Positions 12,289 through 23,000 of a DNA stretch of 64,000 bases are shown piece by piece. How positions within the stretch are numbered: position 1 is the first letter of the stretch; each line of letters opens with the position of its first letter. Made by a program: the position numbers and the translations under genes. The DNA comes from Capitulum mitella (taxonomy: Eukaryota > Arthropoda > Thecostraca > Pollicipedomorpha > Pollicipedidae), in NCBI GenBank assembly GCA_030062745.1, contig CP099840.1, positions 2,232,001-2,296,000 on the forward strand, written 5' to 3'. Below the pieces are notes generated by a model that was given only the letters and a program-made list of their open reading frames with translations, was not told the DNA's origin and searched no databases.

Positions 12289-12995
12289 CGGACAGATGGA
12301 CAGGCAGACAGACAGACAGACAGAAAAACATCAAGACATCTTGTGCAACGATCAGTCAGGCACTTTGCACCAAACGACATACATACACACGCATAGTTAC
12401 ATAGCCAATGTTCTGTCGTACAGAGGCAGGCGTGTATACGTTTTGTTCTGTGCCTTCAAAACTGGTGAGATGTTTTTTTATGTATGTTATACATTACATT
12501 GCATTTTATTACATTAGCTGTGTAGCTTTGCGTGTGTACACGTATGTCGTTTGGTGTAAAGTGCCTGACTAATCGTTGTGCGAAATGGCTCGATATTTTT
12601 CTGTCTGTCTGCTGCTCTCTCTCACTGTGTAGCCGTATGAATTCGCCATAACACGATTTCCGAAAATGACACATGGAGGGTGAAACGTTGATATGAATAA
12701 AGAAATAGATATATAAAAACAGATGAAATAGTGAAATAAATAAAAATAGTAAAAAGATAGATAAAAACAAAAAAATAAAAACATACGGCTTTTTATTATA
12801 GGTGCTGTTACCTTAACGCGATTTTTCTTGTCTTCATGATTAATTCTTTTGGCAGTTTGCTTCATAATGTCCCTGCCGAAGAGCAAAAAGTCGTAAGAAA
12901 AGTTGAATATGTCTACAAAAAAGAATACAACCCGAAAGCGTTGTGTTTAACGATCTCTGCATACCCGAAAACCTGCTTCCGAAGTAACAATAATA

Positions 12996-13026
<31 letters not shown>

Positions 13027-14296
13027 GTAACCTGGAGGTGTTGTTCATGAGCATATTGTCCATTTATTTTGGCACCCTGCTTTACATATATGATTTGGTC
13101 GCACTGAATCGGATTGACGGTGTGGTTGATCCGAATCAGGTGCGATTCATGTCTGGATTCTCAAAACTGATCCGGATCTTAAACGATTCATCCAAAAAAC
13201 ATGCGATTCCTTATCCGGACCAGATCCGGATCAGAATCAAGCCCGAGTCCGCACGCTGGCGTCCCTATTCTTGGTCGCCGGGATATCGCAGATGTGAGTG
13301 CGGCGGACTCTGGAAAAAGGTTTATTGTCTTGTGCTGTGCTGATGGCAGGCAGTGGTCATCAGTCGTTTTATGCTGTGTTTCATTCAAGCCAAGCCAAGT
13401 TTTATGCTGCTCCATGCTCTTGTTCATCTGGGCAAGGGCGAAAAGGCCGTCCAGTGGTCTGCCTTTGCGAACGTCGCACTAATTTGTTGTCTCAACTCAG
13501 TTTCTGAGCTTGCGTTTCTTTTCTTGTCAAGTCTGAAAAATTGTCAAGAACGCCGATGTCATTTTATCTGCTCGGAGCAATTCATGATTCCCTTGTTAGC
13601 TTTGATCTTAACTTTGGTCGCCGGGATATGGCGACCCATGAATAACATTACCTCGCGACTAAATTATACGTCATGGTGACCCATGCTGGTGGCACCCTTT
13701 TTTAGTGGCTGCTGGCTCCGAGCTAATGACCGTCTCCTGGCCTGTCGCAGGCTGGCCGGCTTTGTGGTGACTGTACTGGAGGCCTCGTTCTTCTGCATGT
13801 TCCTCGACTTTGTGCATCAGGAAGAAGACGGACTCTGTGTCTTTGTTCTTTAAGGAAGGGTTGTACATCTGGTGAGTCAGAGGAACGTTCTAAACATTTT
13901 GCATTGCAGTGATCATGGCTATTCATTGTAGCGGTCATTCCATACCTGTCCATACCATACCATACCAGTTGGCGTTGTGTTGAGGTTTCGAGGTGATACT
14001 GACGTGTGTTTCGATTTTCCCATTCTGCCGATGCTGGCGGCTCTGTGTTCACTGGTTGGCCTGAAGCAGTATTTACAACAGAGATGACGTTGATGTTGAC
14101 GGTTGGCTCCCCACCCCGGCACTGCTGGGCTCTCTGAACTCGCTGGCTCAGCGTGGCAGCGGCGCTGACGCGTGCCCGTCTGTCGCAGCCTGGCCATCCC
14201 GGCCGTACTGATGTGCGGCACGGCGAGCATCATCATCGGCTCGGGCCTCATCTTCGTGGCCGGCGTGCTGAATGGACTGATGGCGCTTGGCAGAAA
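11082..14296 (+). CDS. Calcium channel flower homolog (partial, split gene)
   Basis: Flower is a small multi-pass membrane protein of synaptic vesicles and the plasma membrane. It is linked to Ca2+ entry coupled to endocytosis and, in flies, to cell-competition fitness signalling. Five exonic pieces match the family in order: 11,082-11,218 (proline-rich lead, then APWWMKWAAKGVGAIGGL), 11,634-11,671 (VAIGLGAFNYLTL), ~13,240-13,293 (RTLASLFLVAGISQM), 13,751-13,871 (LAGFVVTVLEASFFCMFLDF … FFKEGLYI) and 14,189-14,296 (LAIPAVLMCGTASIIIGSGL then IFVAGVLNGLMALGRK). Family counterparts are PWYLKYGSR, TLSVSCLVAGILQM, VAGFVVMLLEAPCC and GSGLIF…GMMALGKK. Splice phases agree at 11,218/11,634, 13,293/13,751 and 13,871/14,189. 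The first exon and the C-terminal tail exon were not found. Oddities: the donor after 11,671 is unclear, and exon 4 changes frame. It is either a gene with sequence errors or a decaying copy. Confidence 0.85.
11634..11671 (+). CDS. flower exon b (rest of TM1)
   Basis: The piece follows the acceptor TTTTCAG (11,627-11,633) and reads VAIGLGAFNYLTL, matching the AILFGLWNVFSI part of the family. The end is uncertain. There is no GT at the position expected from the alignment; the nearest GT is at 11,680, in a phase that does not fit the next piece, so the donor is atypical or lost. Confidence 0.6.
11920..13025. mobile_element. Long foldback (palindromic) element in a flower intron
   Basis: Two arms of roughly 0.5 kb are reverse complements over their whole length and meet near 12,480. 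Matching blocks include CATGAAGACGAGAAAAAATC (12,106) against 12,814-12,840, TCAGGCACTTTGCACCAAAC (12,355) against 12,550-12,575, and (AT)n tracts at both outer ends (about 11,926-11,962 and 12,997-13,021). The arms differ at perhaps one base in ten. No ORF with meaning is present. A transcript through the intron would form a long, imperfect dsRNA stem. Confidence 0.75.
12250..12323 (+). repeat. Microsatellite cluster (CA)n-(GA)n-(CAGA)n
   Basis: A (CA) run at about 12,250-12,260 is followed by (GA)n to about 12,288 and a CAGA/CAGG run to about 12,323. It lies in the left arm of the foldback. The opposite arm holds only short CTGT and CTCT remnants at the matching place. Confidence 0.9.
13240..13293 (+). 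CDS. flower exon c (TM2)
   Basis: It encodes RTLASLFLVAGISQ plus the first two bases of Met, matching TLSVSCLVAGILQM of Flower. The donor GTGAGTG starts at 13,294. The start is approximate: AG dinucleotides at about 13,233, 13,240 and 13,246 are all possible acceptors. A partial duplicate of this exon lies at about 13,597-13,627. Confidence 0.65.
13595..13630 (+). other. Partial duplicate of flower exon c
   Basis: After an acceptor-like CCCTTGTTAG the frame reads LILTLVAGIW. The core TTGGTCGCCGGGATAT is identical over 16 bases to the TM2 exon at about 13,270. There is no GT donor where the real exon has one. It looks like a tandemly copied exon fragment, or the relic of an alternative exon. 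Confidence 0.5.
13751..13871 (+). CDS. flower exon d (loop and TM3), with a frame change
   Basis: The acceptor CTGTCGCAG ends at 13,750 and the donor GTGAGT starts at 13,872. The first 70 bases read LAGFVVTVLEASFFCMFLDF; the last ~45 read KKTDSVSLFFKEGLYI in the next frame. Both halves match Flower. The exon length (121) carries one extra, or two missing, bases relative to a continuous frame, near 13,815-13,823. This is either a sequence error or a real lesion. Confidence 0.75.
14189..14296 (+). CDS. flower exon e (TM4 and ALGRK)
   Basis: It follows the acceptor TCTGTCGCAG and is followed by donor GTGAGT (14,297). It encodes the most conserved Flower segment: LAIPAVLMCGTASIIIGSGL, IFVAGVLNGLMALGRK. 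The sequence AIP…GSGLIF…GMMALGKK is diagnostic for the family. The next exon, a variable C-terminal tail that distinguishes isoforms in flies, was not found downstream. Confidence 0.88.
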
Positions 14297-14736
14297 GTGA
14301 GTACAGTCGTGCGGCATAGTTTCTGGTGCTATGGTCATAGGTCTGGTGCAACCTTGGGGCATGCCTTGGTCTCTCTCGTTTGTTCCGACCACTGACAGTG
14401 GAACACAGGGAAGTCTCATGCGTTAGGAATTCGGAAATGCGAAGTGAGGTGTACTAAGCTTAAATCTCCATACGTAACAATTTTACGCATTTTTTGCGAT
14501 GCTTAGAGCAAAAATCGGGCTGGGCAAAAACCATTTCGACTTTAAAATACTACGTACGAATAATTGGGAAAGGTGGCATACGATGAGACCACTGCGGAAC
14601 GACAACGCCCTCCACGGACTTGGAAACACAGTCAACCGACCACTCATCCGGCCCCGCGGGAGGGTCGCGCGGGGACTCACTCCATCCCGGCGGCCGACCG
14701 TTCTCCGGCGCTCTCGTCTCGGGAACCCGGCCGCCT
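14297..14736. other. Intron or 3' flank of flower without recognised exon
   Basis: The last Flower tail exon should be here or beyond, but no segment resembles it. Short ORFs on both strands are not supported. Confidence 0.35.
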
Positions 14737-14985
14737 GGCGGCGCGTCAGGTTCCGGAGAACACCGGCCGCCTGGCGGCGCGTCAGGTCCCGGAGCACACC
14801 GGCCGCCAGACGACGCGTCAGGTCCCGGAGAACGTCGGCCGCCTGGCGGCGCGTCAGGTCCCGGAGAACACCGGCCGCCTGGCGGCGCGTAAGGTCCCGG
14901 AGGACACCGGCCGCCTGGCGGCGCGTCAGGTCCCGGAGGACACCGGCCGCCTGGCGGCGCGTCAGGCCCGGGAGAGGACGCCAGC
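14737..14985 (+). repeat. 36-bp GC-rich minisatellite (about 7 copies)
   Basis: The unit begins GGCGGCGCGTCAGGTCCCGG and continues AGAACACCGGCCGCCT. Copies differ at a few bases. Because 36 is a multiple of three, several frames stay open on both strands and create artificial repetitive ORFs of 90-232 residues. Confidence 0.9.
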
Positions 14986-17273
14986 TCGGTGACTCACCGG
15001 GCCACGTGGGGTGACTGGCCGTCCGGCGACGCGGCCGGTCCGGGAGACCGCTCGCCCGGTGACAGACGGGCGTAAACAGGGGAACTTTTCCGGGACCCTC
15101 GACATCAGCAACGACACCGTCTGGTCGACTGGTACAGACCAGGCCTGGTACAGACCAGGCTGTCAGAGCCACCGGACACATGGGAAAACACGCCGAAAAT
15201 TGGCAGCGAGCGGGCGTAAACAGGGAAAACCTTCATGGAATCCTCAGTGTTGTCAACAACCTCAGTGTTGAACAGACAGTGATGTCAATGACAACACTGT
15301 CTCGATGACGGGAGCAGGACAGGTTATTAGAAGTACAAGACACAGGGACACGCCCGAAAACCTCTGACAGACTCACAAGTGCAGAAACTGCACCGTTCGC
15401 GCCACCTGCAGCCTGAACGTCCTCTCTCCCAACTTCAACACGACCTCGCGGCAGAAGCCCACCACCAGCGCCATCTCTGGGATCATGAACGTGGCTTGGT
15501 TTCAGTCGGTTAGGGCGCACGATCTCAGCTTTATTGATGCCTTCCAAAACACCCTGCAATTAAGTTCATCGATGCTCGCCACAGTCGCTGTGCGTTTCCG
15601 TGGCCTCAGAACTTGCACTATTGTCTCTTCGGAACAGCATTTCGGTAAAGAAAGACGAGATCACCTGGAACGTAAAAAAGTCGTCCAGCTTCTGCCGAAA
15701 GAACCTCTCATTCTGCCGGTGTCGGGCGTCGGAAACCTGCAGGGCAAGCCTATGTGCCAGTCTCAAACCCTTATACATATAATCCGGCACCGAGCGGCTC
15801 CGGCACACACGTGAGGGTGCCGGTTCACATCAACGGATAATCACGATTCGCGGGCAAACAAGAGAATGCGGCGGACCAATAATCCATAATCAGCAACGAA
15901 AGGTGCGAGTGCCACTCATCATGATTTTCATCTGCGTATTTTGCCAGCATGTTCAGCATAGTACGCACCATAAGCTCGGATTTTACAGTTTCCCACAGGA
16001 TGATAAGCATGGGCGTGTTTTTTGGAAACTAACTGTGGGTGCCCAAGACGCAAATGGGGACATCCAGACATTGCGTATCGGGGGAGGTCGTGACAGACCT
16101 TTTGTTAAGGTCAGAGAAGTGAATTTAAACAAGTATTACAGGGGTAAATTACAGAACGATGTGTTACGTAGATCATGGATGGCTTTACGGCGGCGACAAC
16201 CTTAAAGGGATTATAGCTGTTTTCCGGTATCCCAAAAACGCATTCCGGGGGACATTTAAGATTGGTTATGAATTATCATGCGAATGGAACGTGCATTTTG
16301 GCCATTTTAGACCATGAGTTCAAGCATTTTAGGTTCTGTCTTTATCGACAGTGCTATCGGTACGCGAAATACAATAACACAAAAGTAGGGAAAGGAACCA
16401 ATCAGCGGGCGGAAAATACGTAGGTAAACCCTGGACGCACCCGATGTTTGCCCAACACTGTCTTGGTTTACCAGACGCCGCTATAAACGGCAGCGACGAT
16501 TGTTTTGACAAACAGGAATAACGTGTTTCGACCTATTTACGTTATGCATACCTGCGGAGGAAATTTGTTGAACTGCAGCGGCACTTGCCTGATTCCATGA
16601 TGGCCGCCTTCATAATTTCGGCGTTCGCCAACTGTTGTCAGCTTCGACATCGCTGAGGCTAACGACACGTTACCAATTTTTATCGGTGATTTTAGTACTG
16701 AAAGGAAAGAAAATAGATTGAACTTGGGCTGGCAGCCAGCTTACTTTCCCCAGAAAAATATGAGCGAACGAGAGCGAGTTGGTAAGAATGAATGGTAGCC
16801 TATGACTCGATGCATAAAAATGTCCTATTCAGTCGTAGGAGTACAAGCTAAAAATCACGAAACCATGATGTGAATAAATACACTCCATTTAATGGAGGAC
16901 CTTACTCCAGGATCCGCATGACACAGTTTTACTTAGAGGTCGGTGGGGAAAAGCAGTTGGTGGGTGACAATGGAGTAAATAGTCTCTGATTGTTCCTGGT
17001 AAAGCTAATTTTAGGTGGTTAACGTCATGGGCCTAAGAACATAACTATATTTTAATATTTAAAAATACTCTGAGTTGTCGGCGTCCATAGGAATGTCGAT
17101 TTCTGTCAATGATCGGGGGGGGGGGGGCGAACCGAGGGCCCGGCAGCCTAACATTCCCCAAATGTGGGTTTCTGAACGGATTTAGCCCACTTTATTTTGA
17201 CCGACGGAAATTTACGTTTTTTTCTTACTATTTGTCAACTAAAAACGCATTTATTTCCATGCATACAGGCACA

Positions 17274-17312
<39 letters not shown>

Positions 17313-17449
17313 AGATAGATGAAAGATAGAAAGATAGATGGATATTTCGCTTTAGGTTTTATTCTTTACCTTCTGTCTATCTCTTATCTATTACGGCTGT
17401 TCTTTTTCTTATTATTCCCCATTTCTCTTAAAAAAACCGGCAGAAAATA
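14986..17449. other. Intergenic, no recognised gene
   Basis: A - strand frame at 15,808-15,566 has a protein-like composition (RHRQNERFFRQKLDDFFTFQ) but no family I recognise. The rest shows no exon signals I trust. A G run at 17,117-17,127 and an (AT)n tract at 17,280-17,308 are present. Confidence 0.4.
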
Positions 17450-18664
17450 TTAACCCTATTCCCGGCAGGGGGGAGCGGAATCCGCCCCCCTCAAGTTTTT
17501 TGCTTGCCAATTCCAGACTTTTTAACGCAGCTTCACGAAACTTGGTGACTTTTCCTAGCCATTCTTTCTACGTGCTGTGACAAAATTTCAAAATTCTATT
17601 TTGCTCCGGAGCGGAGCCAGGCAACGTTTTTGGGAGGCACCTCATGCCATTTTTGGCCATGTTAAAGGTAAAAGGAAAATGTCTGCCGGAAACAGAGTTT
17701 TTAAGATGGAACTTAAAACTTTGTATGGATGTATAGCTAAATAATTGGACAATGTGCGGATATAATTTTGTTTATCTGAGGTCATTTTACAAGGTCAGGT
17801 TAAGGTCAAAAGTCAAAATTTGTTTTTTTCGCTATAATTTCGGTGCCATTTTTCAAATGCCAAATCCGGAATACATATGACGTACAAGGGTGCCCTCTAC
17901 TTGTGTACCAAGTTTCAGCTTGATATCGGGTCGGGTCACGGAGATATGATCTAAAATGTCAGTGCGTGTACACTCTATCGCAATAGCCAAAAAATGAAAT
18001 TTTTGAAATAGAGTGAATTCAAATGATTGAAAACGTTTACAGATAATATCAAATGCACACGAGATCATTCCAAGTAAACCCAAGGTCACTGGAGGTCATT
18101 TAAGGTCAAAGGTCACAAGTTGATCCGAGAAACGTGTGACCGTGACAGTTCCCCCTTTTTCATATCCCTGGCACCCCCTATGCTAACATTATACAAACAT
18201 TGTAATGCGATTTGTACTTCTTTAGTATAACATGACTAGCAGAAGCCAAAAAAGGGTGTTTGCCTCTTTTATTCATTCAGTTGTTAGAAAACTAATCTTC
18301 CTATTTTTGAAACCCTGTGAACGACCATGAATTTTCTCAAAATTTCACATCTGCGGAGCCATGGTAAAAGCCCTATCCATAATCTCTCGATTGATGCCAG
18401 TTTCATCGAAGTCGGTGGATAAACGACGGATTTATAAGAAGTCCAGAAGTACCCCATTTTGACATTTTTGTCCCCTGTCTCCACAAATTTCAAAATTTTG
18501 GAAATTTCGTTTTATAAAAATGTAGTTCACGTGACGGCGAATCGATTGCCGTTTGTTGCGATGAAATCGGACAAGTAGTTCTCGAGATTTCAGGGGGGGG
18601 GGGCCGAATCCGCCCCCCTTCCGGGAATCGACCATACCGTCTAGCCCTCCGGGAATAGGGTTAA
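17450..18664. mobile_element. piggyBac-like non-autonomous element, copy C
   Basis: An exact frame: TTAA at 17,450-17,453 and 18,661-18,664 flanks a 1,207-bp element. Its ends are inverted copies: CCCTATTCCCGG at the left, CCGGGAATAGGG at the right. A second GGGGG…AATCCGCCCCCC pair lies just inside. No transposase ORF. It carries a perfect AGGTCAAAGGTCA (about 18,101-18,113) and more AGGTCA half-sites. It shares end design and an interior block (CACGAAACTT) with copies A and B, but is a distinct subfamily. Confidence 0.75.
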
Positions 18665-18865
18665 GGGGGGGATCAAACCAGCATTGGGTAGCCCAAAATC
18701 AACATAAGGTGGGCCAGGGCCCTCTCAAAAAAATACAAATCGACACCCCTGGGTGCCCAAGCCATATTGTGGGTACCCATCTCCATTTTGCGGGTGCCGG
18801 GGCAACCACAAAGGGATAGGAATCCACACTCCTGATGATAGGCGGAAATCCAAGATTTCTCGATG
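18665..18865. repeat. Fragment of another dispersed repeat between copies C and D
   Basis: The segment around 18,680-18,755 (GGGCCAGGGCCCTCTC, then AAATCGACACCCCTGG) is the reverse complement of 44,278-44,360. It is a shared repeat fragment of unknown class. Confidence 0.5.
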
Positions 18866-20050
18866 TTAACCCTATTCCCGGCAGGGGCGGGCTGAATCTG
18901 CCCCCCTTCGGGTTTTTTGCTTGCCAATTCCAGGCTTTTTAACGCAGCTTCACGAAACTTGGTGACTTTTCCTAGCTATTCTTTCTACGTGCCGTGACAA
19001 AATTTCAAAATTCTACTTTGCTCAGGGGCGGAGTCAGGCAACGTTTTTGGGAGGCACCTCATGCCATTTTTGGCCATATTAAGGGTAAAAGGAAAATGTC
19101 TGCCAAAAACAGAGTTTTTAAGATAGAACTTAAAACATTATATGGATTTATAGCTAAATAGTAGGGGCATGTGCAGATAAAATTTTGTTGACTTGAGGTC
19201 ATTTTACAAGGTCAGGTCAAGGTCAAAAGTCAAAATTTGTTTTTTTGGCAATAATTTCGGCGCCGTTTTTTTCAAATGCCAAACCCGGAACATATATGAC
19301 GTAGAAGGGTGCCTTCTACTTGTGTACCAAGTTTAAGCTTGATATCAGGTCGGGTCATGGAGCTATGACCTAAAATGTCAGTGCGCGTACCCTATATCGT
19401 AATAGTCATAAAATGACATTTTTGAAAGAGTGAATTCAAACAACTGAAAACGTTTGCAGATAATATTAAATGCATACGAGATCATTCCAAGTAACCCCAA
19501 GGTCACTGGAGGTCATTTAAGGTCAAAGGTCACAAGTTGATCTGAAGAACGTGTGACCGTGACAATTTCCCCTTTTTCATGTCCCTGGCACCGCCTATGC
19601 TAATACTATACAAATATTGTGATGTGATTTGTACTTCTTTAACATGAAATGACTAGCAGAAGCCAAAAAAGGGCGTTTGCCTCTTTTGTTCATTCAGTTG
19701 TTAGAAAAGTAATCCTCCTATTTTTAAAAACCTGTGAACGCCCATGAATTTTCTCAAAATTTCATATTTGTGTACCCATAGTAAAAGCCCTACTCATAAT
19801 CTCTCGATTCATTTCAGTTTCATTGAAATCAGTCGACAAACAACGGAGTTATAAGAAGTCCAAAAGTACCTCCCATTTTGACATTTTCGTCCCCCTGTAT
19901 CGACACATTTCAAAATTTTGAAAATGTTTTTTTTGTAAAAATGTAGCTCACGTCAAGGCAAATCGATCGCCGTTTGATGCGATGAAATCGACAACCAGAT
20001 GTGAACCCGCCTCCCGGGAAGACCATACCGCGACTCCGGGAATAAGTTAA
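18866..20050. mobile_element. piggyBac-like non-autonomous element, copy D
   Basis: TTAA at 18,866-18,869 and 20,047-20,050 flanks a 1,177-bp element that follows copy C closely along its length in the same orientation. It begins CCCTATTCCCGG; the right end is slightly decayed. It keeps the AGGTCAAAGGTCA site (about 19,520-19,532). C and D are clearly one subfamily. D directly abuts the integrase end of the gypsy fossil. Confidence 0.72.
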
Positions 20051-23000
20051 GGAGTGAGCGACCCTAATAGCCCACACCCAGTACCCATGGGGGGGAACAA
20101 CACTCCACCCGGCGAATAAAATGGTCAGTGGCCACAAACAAATGTTCGTTTCTGTGCCCTGTCTCCGGCAGCCTGCATTCAAGAAATCAATTGAGATGGT
20201 GCCAAACGGCTCCTCAGACCGTAACTCACCCATCCGAGCCTTTGGCTTGGGAGTCAGAGTAGCAGGAGAATCACAAAGGTCACGCATTTGGCAAAACTCC
20301 CGAGCACAGGACTCGACATGTGGTCACCAACAGAATCGCACGCGAACCTGCTCAGTCAGTTTTTCTCCTCCAGAATGACCATCCGTCGGTGCTGCGTGGA
20401 GTGAAGTCACCACACCTGCGACCGAGCCGTGAGGGATCATCGGGTGAAGGCCGTCCTCACCCGGCCGCCGTCGGTAATATCGGTCTGACAGCCGTCCGTC
20501 ACCCGAAGCTGAAGCCGGCTCCACTGGCGCAACAGTGCTCGTGCTCCGGAATACAAGTCAAGCCTTTTTGGGCGCTTCCCGGGGGACACATACCTGGTCA
20601 TTTCCGCTGTCGCTGGGTTTCTGCTTTGCTCACCACGGATGAAGCTCGAAGACCACGAGTTCCCGGACACGTGCCTACAATGATCTGGATCCTCCGGACC
20701 GCGGTCCACATTTGAACGGCCCAGACATCGTGCGGTCTGTGTCCCGAGGTCGGCGCGGCCAGCCGGCGGACGACTCAGGGTGTCCGCAACCGTGCTTCTG
20801 TGAGCCAGGCTGACACTTCCAACCGCAAATCGCACTCAGAGAGCCACTCAGGCCGGCGGGATAGCATATCCGACGGATCGCAAAAGTTAACCAGCAAATG
20901 AAGACTCACGTGGTCAGTCTTGAGAGGGAAATGGCTCCCCCCAAAACAAATAGTGTCGAAAATAAGTAACAAATGTGGCACAAGCCAACGGCTCCTGTTT
21001 GGTGGTTAAATAATTGCGCTGCGACTCTGAAAACCGGTGACTGACGTAAGAAGTAACTCTGTCAACCCCACCTTGAGAGTGTAACAGAACAGCGCCGAGC
21101 CACTCACCACTGGTGTCACAACACAACGTAAACTCGCCAGCTTCCGGTCCAAACTGCGGACAGGCAATCACGGGCGCATCACACAAAGCTCGCTGCAACG
21201 AGCCAAAGCTCTGTTGAGCATCCTCCTTCCAAACGACGCGAGCATCCTCGACGGCCCTTTGAAACAAAGGTTCAGCAATGACGGAAAAATCACGGACATT
21301 CTTCCTGAAGGAGCTGGCTAGATCCACAAACGACACCAACTCTTTCTGCGTGCGTGGCACGGCCGCTCCCTCACCTTCGACAGCTTCGGAGGGTCCACGG
21401 CGAAACCTTGCTTAGACACGACATGACCCGAACACGTCGCGCTCTGCTAGAAAAGGTTACGCTTCTCAAGGTCAACTGCTGGGCCTACGTGACCCAGCCT
21501 TTCCTCAACTCCCTCTCCAGTCTTTCCAGAATCTGTGAAAAGTCTGTGCAATGCACCATCATCAAAATAGTGCACGCCCTCAGTCGACAGTGCATCACCC
21601 AGCACCACCTTGAGCAGGCGGGCACACACCATCGGGTCCGAGCGACACTGAATGGCAAGCGAACAAGTGAATGACTGCCAGACGAGGTCTCAGCCAGAGC
21701 CTTGTGTCTGTCTCGGGGTCCTCAGAGATCTGATGATAACACATGCTCAGGTGCAGGGTACAGAGGAACCGACCAAAGCGTCCAGCCGATGATATGTCCT
21801 CGGAATGAGGCGGGACGGGGCCTTTGTGACAGCATTTAGGCGTCTCGGATCAGCATACATACGGTAAGAACCATTCTTTTTCCTGTCAAGGCACACTGTG
21901 GCAGACCAGATCCCGTCGGACTCCACAAGGGCTCCCTGGCTGACCTGCTGGCCCATGCTTTTTGAACTCCTCCCGCAAATGTGGTGGCATTCGGCGAGGC
22001 GCCTGCCACACCGGACCAATCGAGTGGGTTGCAACAGATGTAGGGCCGATGAAGCCGTCGAAAATGGGTCCACATTTTTTCAGCAATGACGCAGCAATGA
22101 CGCAGCCGTCTGTTTTTGTTCCGCTGTCAGAGACCGGCGCTGACGATCCACGGAAGTCGAGGCACGGGGAACCGTCTGCTAAACCCGGCCGGGTTCAGCG
22201 CGCTTTGGGATCGCAGCAGGTTCTGAACTCACGTTTCGAACGCCACGTGGCACCGTCGTGTCAGTCAGCTCCACAATCGCCTTTACGAATTCGAGACCCT
22301 CAGTAGTGGAGTGGGTCCGACCAGAGGCGGACCTCTGCCATTCGGTGCTCTACCGGACAGTCACCTACTGATCCGGCGGTACGCCCACATCCCGGCCAGC
22401 ACCTATCGTGCCTTCAGACACCGCTTCGGCCGAAACGGACCGAACAGACCCAACCGGCGTCAGAACCAAACAGCGATTGGTCAGATCAATGACGCAAGGA
22501 CACACCCGTAAGAAATCCAGTCCGAGGAGGCAGAGCACATCAGTGAGATCGGACACCGCGCGACCCAGCAACGACAAAAAATCCATCCTGAGGTACCGTC
22601 TTGGCCTCAGCGACCGTCTTGGATACTTTTGGCTGATTTGGAGGGACATCAGCCTTGCTGATGACACCGGCTGAGCTGCCCGTGCACACAAACATGAACA
22701 GTCCACAGCTGCAATCCGAGCGGAAAAAGTCGTGTTAGGGAACTGAATCGAGTTGGCTCCATCGGTATCCGCTCGGCCTGCCCGGTCACGAGACAGGATT
22801 ACGTTCATCCTGAACCGAAACTATTTTTCCGAGCGACGACTTTGGCGCACCTTAGCAGGGTGGCCTCGCCTCTGGTACGTGTGGCACGCTGCCGGCGCGC
22901 GGATCTAAAATGACCCGGCTGCCCAAGGGCATGACACAGCCCGGGTCGCTCGGCAGCCGCCGCCTGCTCAGATCGTGGACCGCCCTGCGCAGCCGCACCC

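Noticed and set aside
14483-15181. Arginine-rich repetitive proteins on both strands
   Set aside because: Artefact of a 36-bp GC-rich tandem repeat that leaves frames open.
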